Shown piece after piece: positions 5,233 through 8,807 of a DNA stretch of 8,807 nt (position 1 is its first letter; every line of letters begins with the position of its first letter). The stretch is from Ruminococcaceae bacterium UBA7080 (GTDB lineage: Bacteria > Bacillota > Clostridia > Oscillospirales > Acutalibacteraceae), in contig DKZG01000029.1 of assembly GCA_002493595.1 (NCBI GenBank), positions 1 to 8,807 of the forward strand, read 5' to 3'. The translations under genes were made by a program, and so were the position numbers. The notes beneath the pieces are model-generated. The model saw nothing but the letters and a program-made list of their open reading frames with translations, had not been told where the DNA came from and did not search any database.

Positions 5233-6090
5233 ATGAGCGATTGTAAATGCTGCTGCGGCGGCGATTGGTTAAGCGGTAAAACCGTAATTGTTACCGGCGC
5301 ATCAGGCGGTATGGGTGCAGGCATTGCTGCGACATTAATTAAAAAGCACGGTTGCCGTGTTGTGGGCGTAGCAAGAAGTGAAGCTAAAATGCTTAAGTTT
5401 ATTGAAGAACTTGGTCCTACATATGCTGAGCAGTTCTCATACAAGCTTTTTGATGTATCAAATAAAGAATGCTGGGAGAATTTTGCTGCGGAGCTTGCTG
5501 AGGAGGGTATTCGTCCGTCAGTTCTTATTAACAATGCGGGTATTCTTCCTAAATTTAAGAGATTTGACAGATATTCATATGACGAAATTGAAAGAGCAAT
5601 GAATATCAATTTCTATTCCTGCGTATACGGCGTTAAGACTTTTCTTCCTACTCTTCTTGAGGGAGAAAATCCGGCAATCATTAATGTTGATTCATCCGCG
5701 GCTCTTATGACGCTTGCAGGCACATCCATGTACAGTGCTTCAAAGGCTGCACTGAAAGGCTTTACAGAGGCTCTCAGAGTGGAGTTCAAGGGTAAGATGT
5801 ATGTTGGCCTTGTTTGTCCGGGCTTTACAAAGACAGATATTTTCCGTGACCAAAAGAATGACGGCGGCAAGGGCCAGAAGGTTATGGATATGATTTCGAC
5901 AGACTGTGATTTAATGGTTAAAATGATTATGTTTGGTATTGAGCATAAGAGACCTATGATGGTTCACGGTTTGGATGCACACGCTATGTCAATATTTAAC
6001 AGACTTCTTCCTGTAAGAGGCTCAGAGCTTTTCTCACTTGTAATGAAGGTTGCTGATATTGACCTGTTCAGCGAGGTTTTTAAGGATTAA
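5233..6090 (+). CDS. Short-chain dehydrogenase/reductase (SDR), substrate unknown
   Basis: This 285-residue classical SDR should catalyse NAD(P)-dependent oxidation or reduction of an alcohol/ketone pair in the cytoplasm. The cofactor motif TGASGGMG is at 21-28. Arg48 after the second strand (VARSE) hints at NADP(H). D74-V75 and NNAG at 100-103 follow. The catalytic set appears complete: Asn126 (NINFYS), Ser154, Tyr167 and Lys171 (YSASK), then PGFTKTD after strand 6. The N-terminus is odd: MSDCKCCCGGDW puts four Cys in five positions (4, 6, 7, 8) before the Rossmann fold. The roughly 60-residue C-terminal tail after the core may form the substrate pocket. The gene is first in an operon with a GPH symporter and divergent from a TetR gene. 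Steroid or bile-acid hydroxysteroid dehydrogenases belong to this class, as do sugar and polyol dehydrogenases; the sequence does not decide between them. Confidence 0.93.
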   Translation: MSDCKCCCGGDWLSGKTVIVTGASGGMGAGIAATLIKKHGCRVVGVARSEAKMLKFIEELGPTYAEQFSYKLFDVSNKECWENFAAELAEEGIRPSVLINNAGILPKFKRFDRYSYDEIERAMNINFYSCVYGVKTFLPTLLEGENPAIINVDSSAALMTLAGTSMYSASKAALKGFTEALRVEFKGKMYVGLVCPGFTKTDIFRDQKNDGGKGQKVMDMISTDCDLMVKMIMFGIEHKRPMMVHGLDAHAMSIFNRLLPVRGSELFSLVMKVADIDLFSEVFKD

Positions 6091-6097
6091 TTTAACT

Positions 6098-6140
6098 AAA
6101 AGGGGACGAGGCTGTCCATAGCGGAGGCTTCGCCCTTTTT
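6098..6140 (+). terminator. Terminator-like hairpin between SDR and symporter genes (possible attenuator)
   Basis: AAAAGGG (6098-6104) pairs with CCCTTTT (6133-6139). After a 2-nt GA bulge the stem continues CGAGGC/GGCTTCG with one G-U pair. Five Ts (6136-6140) follow the stem. It begins 8 nt after the SDR stop and ends 5 nt before the symporter ribosome binding site. Partial termination here would make less symporter than SDR mRNA. Confidence 0.6.
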
Positions 6141-6144
6141 GTAT

Positions 6145-6150
6145 AGGAGG
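6145..6150 (+). promoter_or_regulatory. Perfect ribosome binding site that sets the symporter start
   Basis: AGGAGG lies 9 nt before the ATG at 6160-6162. It places the start at this ATG, not at the in-frame TTG at 6139, which precedes the site. Confidence 0.9.
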
Positions 6151-6159
6151 CATATACAT

Positions 6160-7611
6160 ATGGTTGACGATATCACAAAAAAGAAACATATGAATTTCAA
6201 GGAAATTGCCGCATATTCTTTGGGATTGTTCGGCTTTCAGGCAATTGTAGGCTTGCTTAATTCCTACCAAGCTGAATTTGATGCATCTATTTTGGGTGCA
6301 GATATTGCCGTTGTCGGTATTTTGGTATTGGTAGCAAAAATTGTATCAGCAGTTTTTGACCCGATTGTGGGCAATATGATTGACCGTTCAAAGAGTAAGA
6401 ACGGAAAGTTTAAATCTATGATTATGTATTCGATTGCTCCGCTGCTTATTATGACGGCAATTGTGTTTTTAAAAGTGCCGTTTAAAGGTGCAGGACTTTA
6501 TATATGGATTTTTGTTACATATCTTGTATGGTCCTTGGCAATGACCCTGGGTGATGTTCCGTCACAGGGAATTGCATCTGTGCTCACACCAAATCCAACC
6601 GAAAGAACAAATGTAGTTTCCATTTCCAATACATTTAAGCAAATTGGATTTTCGGCTTGCGTAGTAATTGTTCCTATTGTTTGTCTTATCATACCTAATG
6701 GATCCAAGGTGTTTGTAGCCAGCGGCGAGACGGATACGCCGATGATCAGTTCTGAATATTTTTGGACAGCAGTTCTTACGGCAGTTTTAGGATGCGTTCT
6801 TTTTGCACTGATTCCTATGCTCAATAAGGAGCGCGTTCCTTATGTTGCAGGAGAAAAAACAACATTTAAGGATATGATGAATGCGCTCAAAAACAATAAG
6901 CCGTTTATGCTTGTAATCATCTCCTATTTTCTTGGATTCGGTCGTCAGATGGCTATGGGTATTCAGGTTCAGGCTGCCAATGTTATTCTTGGATCGCAAA
7001 ACCTGGTAGCCGTTCTTGGTATTGTAACAGCTGTGGGTTCTATGATAAGTATGGCACTTTGCCCCGTTCTTATAAAGAAAATGGGCGAGAAAAAGGTTTA
7101 TCTTCTTCTTTCTATTTATGGCTTTGCAGTTTCTGTAATTTCATTTGTTATCGGATATTTCTATTTCAGGAATCCTGAAAGTGTTCTTCTTATGGTGCTG
7201 TTTTATGCATCATTGTTCTTGATAGGTTTACAGTTCGCTGCAGTTACTCTTATGCCGATGATTATGACAGCTGACTGTGTGGATTATTATGAGTATGAGA
7301 CAGGCAAGCGCATGGAAGGTGCTGCTTATTCAATCCTTACACTTACAATTAAGGTTTGTCTTGCACTGGGTACAGCGCTCGGTCTTGTATTTGTTCAGAT
7401 TTCAGGTTATTCGGACACAGTAACGCAGATTTCATCAGGAGCGGCAACAGGATTTGATTTACATACCAAGGATTTAGTATTCTTTGCATATACTGTTGTT
7501 CCCGGTATACTCTCACTTCTTTCCATTATTCCTATGTTTAAGTATGATATCGTTGGCGAAAAGAAAGCTAAGATTGCTACAGAGCTTGCTAAGAGAAGAA
7601 GTGCGAAATAA
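6160..7611 (+). CDS. GPH-family (MFS_2) sodium/proton-coupled symporter
   Basis: This 483-residue protein has about 12 membrane segments and belongs to the glycoside-pentoside-hexuronide:cation symporters, whose best-known member is the melibiose carrier MelB. Family landmarks are D67-P-I-V-G-N-M-I-D75-R76 followed by GKFK at 82-85 (compare DP..G...DR...GK(F/W) in MelB-type carriers), and D372-C-V-D-Y...TGKR...G near 372-387, close to the family pattern D..DY.E..TG.R.EG. It should import a substrate with a cation across the cytoplasmic membrane. No glycosidase or sugar kinase accompanies it; its only operon partner is the SDR. That suggests a non-standard substrate such as a modified sugar, uronate or hydrophobic ring compound (inference). 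A terminator-like hairpin precedes it and a clear one follows. Confidence 0.92.
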   Translation: MVDDITKKKHMNFKEIAAYSLGLFGFQAIVGLLNSYQAEFDASILGADIAVVGILVLVAKIVSAVFDPIVGNMIDRSKSKNGKFKSMIMYSIAPLLIMTAIVFLKVPFKGAGLYIWIFVTYLVWSLAMTLGDVPSQGIASVLTPNPTERTNVVSISNTFKQIGFSACVVIVPIVCLIIPNGSKVFVASGETDTPMISSEYFWTAVLTAVLGCVLFALIPMLNKERVPYVAGEKTTFKDMMNALKNNKPFMLVIISYFLGFGRQMAMGIQVQAANVILGSQNLVAVLGIVTAVGSMISMALCPVLIKKMGEKKVYLLLSIYGFAVSVISFVIGYFYFRNPESVLLMVLFYASLFLIGLQFAAVTLMPMIMTADCVDYYEYETGKRMEGAAYSILTLTIKVCLALGTALGLVFVQISGYSDTVTQISSGAATGFDLHTKDLVFFAYTVVPGILSLLSIIPMFKYDIVGEKKAKIATELAKRRSAK

Positions 7612-7636
7612 GTAAGATCAGATATGAAATTTTTGT

Positions 7637-7672
7637 TAAAATGCAGGTGAGTATTGACCCACCTGCATTTTA
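7637..7672 (+). terminator. Rho-independent terminator after the symporter gene
   Basis: TAAAATGCAGGTG pairs perfectly with CACCTGCATTTTA over 13 bp around a 10-nt loop, and a T-rich tail (TTTTATTTGTT) follows. It starts about 25 nt after the symporter stop. The loop also holds the -35 box of the next gene. Confidence 0.85.
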
Positions 7673-7683
7673 TTTGTTATAAT
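7654..7683 (+). promoter_or_regulatory. Promoter of the BspA-like gene, embedded in the terminator
   Basis: TTGACC (7654-7659) sits in the loop of the terminator hairpin. A perfect TATAAT (7678-7683) follows after 18 nt, with the extended -10 dinucleotide TG one base before it. The start codon is 30 nt downstream of the -10. This is the best-matching promoter in the window. Confidence 0.75.
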
Positions 7684-7712
7684 AAAACGAAACCTATTAA
7701 GGAGTGATAATA

Positions 7713-8807
7713 TTGAAACGCATATCTTCATTTCTGCTTGCAGCTGTTATGTTGGTATCTGTTTTAGGCAGTGCTTTACCGATATATGCGCAGGACTATA
7801 AGGCAGGCGATAATGTAACGGCTGTGAAAAACGGCAGTGTGCTTACTATAAAAGGCAGCGGTGAAATGTATGATTATACTGCAGGCGCTTTACCGGAATG
7901 GACGAAGGATAATGGAAGTATTACACAGATTGTTGTAGATGACGGTGTTACATCAATAGGTGATTTTTCATTTACGGCTTTTATGAGTGTGAACAGTGTT
8001 ACTGTTTCAAATTCAGTTAAGCGAATAGGCAAAAGGGCTTTTTCAGGCTGTTATATGCTGAAAAGTATACATATTCCTAAAAATGTTCAGGTGATAGACG
8101 ATTATGCACTCAGCACATCTATGAGCGGTATGTCAAATCTTGCGTCTATTACGGTGGATAGCAGCAATATGTATTTTGCTGTCGAGGATGGAATTTTATA
8201 TAATAAAGCAAAGACTGTTTTATATAAGGCACCATCCAAGATAACGGTGTCACAGTTGAACGTTATTAACGATGTAATTACCATTAAACCTGAAGCTTTT
8301 ATTAATTGTGCAAGTTTGACGGAGGTTAATCTTTCGGCAAATGTCAAATTAGTAGGAAGTAAGGCTTTTGACGGATGTAAAAATATCAGCAAGTTTGTAG
8401 TCAACAATAAAAACTGCGAGCTCGCATTAGGTTCAATTCCCAATAATTCCGGATTAAAGCTTTATGGATATTCGGGAACAAATACGGCCCTTTATGCTCA
8501 GAATAATGGTTACGGCAATATTGAATATATTCCGTTTGATTCCTGCATTGACGGTCATACAATTGTGACGGATGCGGCAGTAACCCCAACTTGTACGCAG
8601 TCGGGACTTACACAGGGCAGCCATTGTTCAGTTTGCGGTGAGGTGTTTACAGCACAGAATACGGTGGCGGCTAAAGGGCATAAATATGACAGCGGTAAAA
8701 CAACAACGCCTGCGAGCTGCAAGGCAGAGGGAGTGAAAACCTATACCTGTACCGTATGTAAGGCAACAAAAACCCAGTCAATAGCCAAAAAAGCGCATAC
8801 ATATAAA
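7713..8807 (+). CDS. Secreted BspA-like leucine-rich-repeat protein with Cys/His repeats, C-terminus cut off
   Basis: The 365 visible codons are open to the right edge. The start is a TTG at 7713-7715, with AAGGAG 8 nt upstream; no in-frame ATG is better placed. A Sec signal peptide covers 1-26 (MKRISSFLLAAVMLVSVL..., cleavage at IYA|QD). A short beta domain with the usual LTI.GSGEM pattern follows. From about 70 to 265 come BspA-type LRR_5 repeats (VTSIGDFSFTAF..., VKRIGKRAFSGC, VKLVGSKAFDGC). From about 275 onward there are at least two Cys/His units of the form GH...(T)C...G....C..C......A.GH.Y: C294, C305, C308, G322-H323, then C336, C346, C349 and a further His. Such proteins sit on or outside the cell and bind surfaces or ligands. 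Cell-wall anchoring cannot be judged because the end is missing. Confidence 0.88.
   Translation, partial: MKRISSFLLAAVMLVSVLGSALPIYAQDYKAGDNVTAVKNGSVLTIKGSGEMYDYTAGALPEWTKDNGSITQIVVDDGVTSIGDFSFTAFMSVNSVTVSNSVKRIGKRAFSGCYMLKSIHIPKNVQVIDDYALSTSMSGMSNLASITVDSSNMYFAVEDGILYNKAKTVLYKAPSKITVSQLNVINDVITIKPEAFINCASLTEVNLSANVKLVGSKAFDGCKNISKFVVNNKNCELALGSIPNNSGLKLYGYSGTNTALYAQNNGYGNIEYIPFDSCIDGHTIVTDAAVTPTCTQSGLTQGSHCSVCGEVFTAQNTVAAKGHKYDSGKTTTPASCKAEGVKTYTCTVCKATKTQSIAKKAHTYK

Noticed and set aside
5142..5609. 155-codon minus-strand frame over the SDR gene
   Set aside because: It is the shadow of the SDR coding region; the SDR motifs fix the true strand.
6139..6159. Upstream TTG start for the symporter
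   Set aside because: The AGGAGG ribosome binding site lies inside that extension and points to the ATG at 6160.
1..8807. CRISPR array, tRNA, rRNA, insertion sequence or phage genes
   Set aside because: No regularly spaced repeats, cloverleaf-like segments, transposase motifs or phage structural genes were seen on either strand.

Overview
The window looks like a low-GC Firmicute of the class Clostridia, probably a gut Ruminococcaceae/Oscillospiraceae-type bacterium. The evidence is AT-rich DNA, strong AGGAGG-type ribosome binding sites, TTG and GTG starts, a lipoprotein with the clostridial CDKPxCxH cysteine signature, a BspA-like leucine-rich-repeat surface protein, and a 62-residue protein of a type I associate with clostridial genomes. 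No rRNA, tRNA, CRISPR array, transposase or phage gene is visible.

Left half (1-3860), all on the minus strand and read right to left. Two tandem cassettes each hold a small secreted protein (3165-3575; 1893-2312), then an intergenic perfect hairpin (3129-3155; 1857-1880), then a single-pass membrane-anchored partner of about 190 residues (2538-3110; 1263-1838). A lipoprotein follows (1-1098, cut by the window edge). The two secreted proteins have an identical first half of the signal peptide, but their mature parts are strongly divergent. About 178 bp covering the upstream DNA and the signal-peptide codons is almost identical in the two cassettes. That repeat is not only a promoter: it carries the 3' end of a lost gene, and its two substitutions there are both synonymous. 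The layout suggests a duplicated and diversifying secreted-protein/partner pair, for example effector and immunity protein. That role is inference; I recognise neither family.

Middle (3693-4385). AT-rich intergenic DNA carries a leftward promoter for the cassettes and a rightward one for the 62-residue protein (4088-4276). A perfect 16-bp bidirectional terminator separates this gene from the convergent TetR gene.

Right half (4426-7672). A TetR-family regulator (minus) is divergent from a short-chain dehydrogenase/reductase (SDR) and a glycoside-pentoside-hexuronide (GPH) family cation symporter (both plus). The 267-bp divergent spacer holds back-to-back promoters and several inverted repeats, one overlapping the SDR -35 box. 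A terminator-like hairpin between SDR and symporter could attenuate the operon. The likely logic is a small molecule that is imported, reduced or oxidised, and sensed by the TetR protein; the substrate cannot be read from the sequence.

Right edge (7637-8807). A terminator whose loop contains the -35 box of the next promoter precedes a secreted BspA-like protein with C-terminal Cys/His repeats, cut by the window edge.
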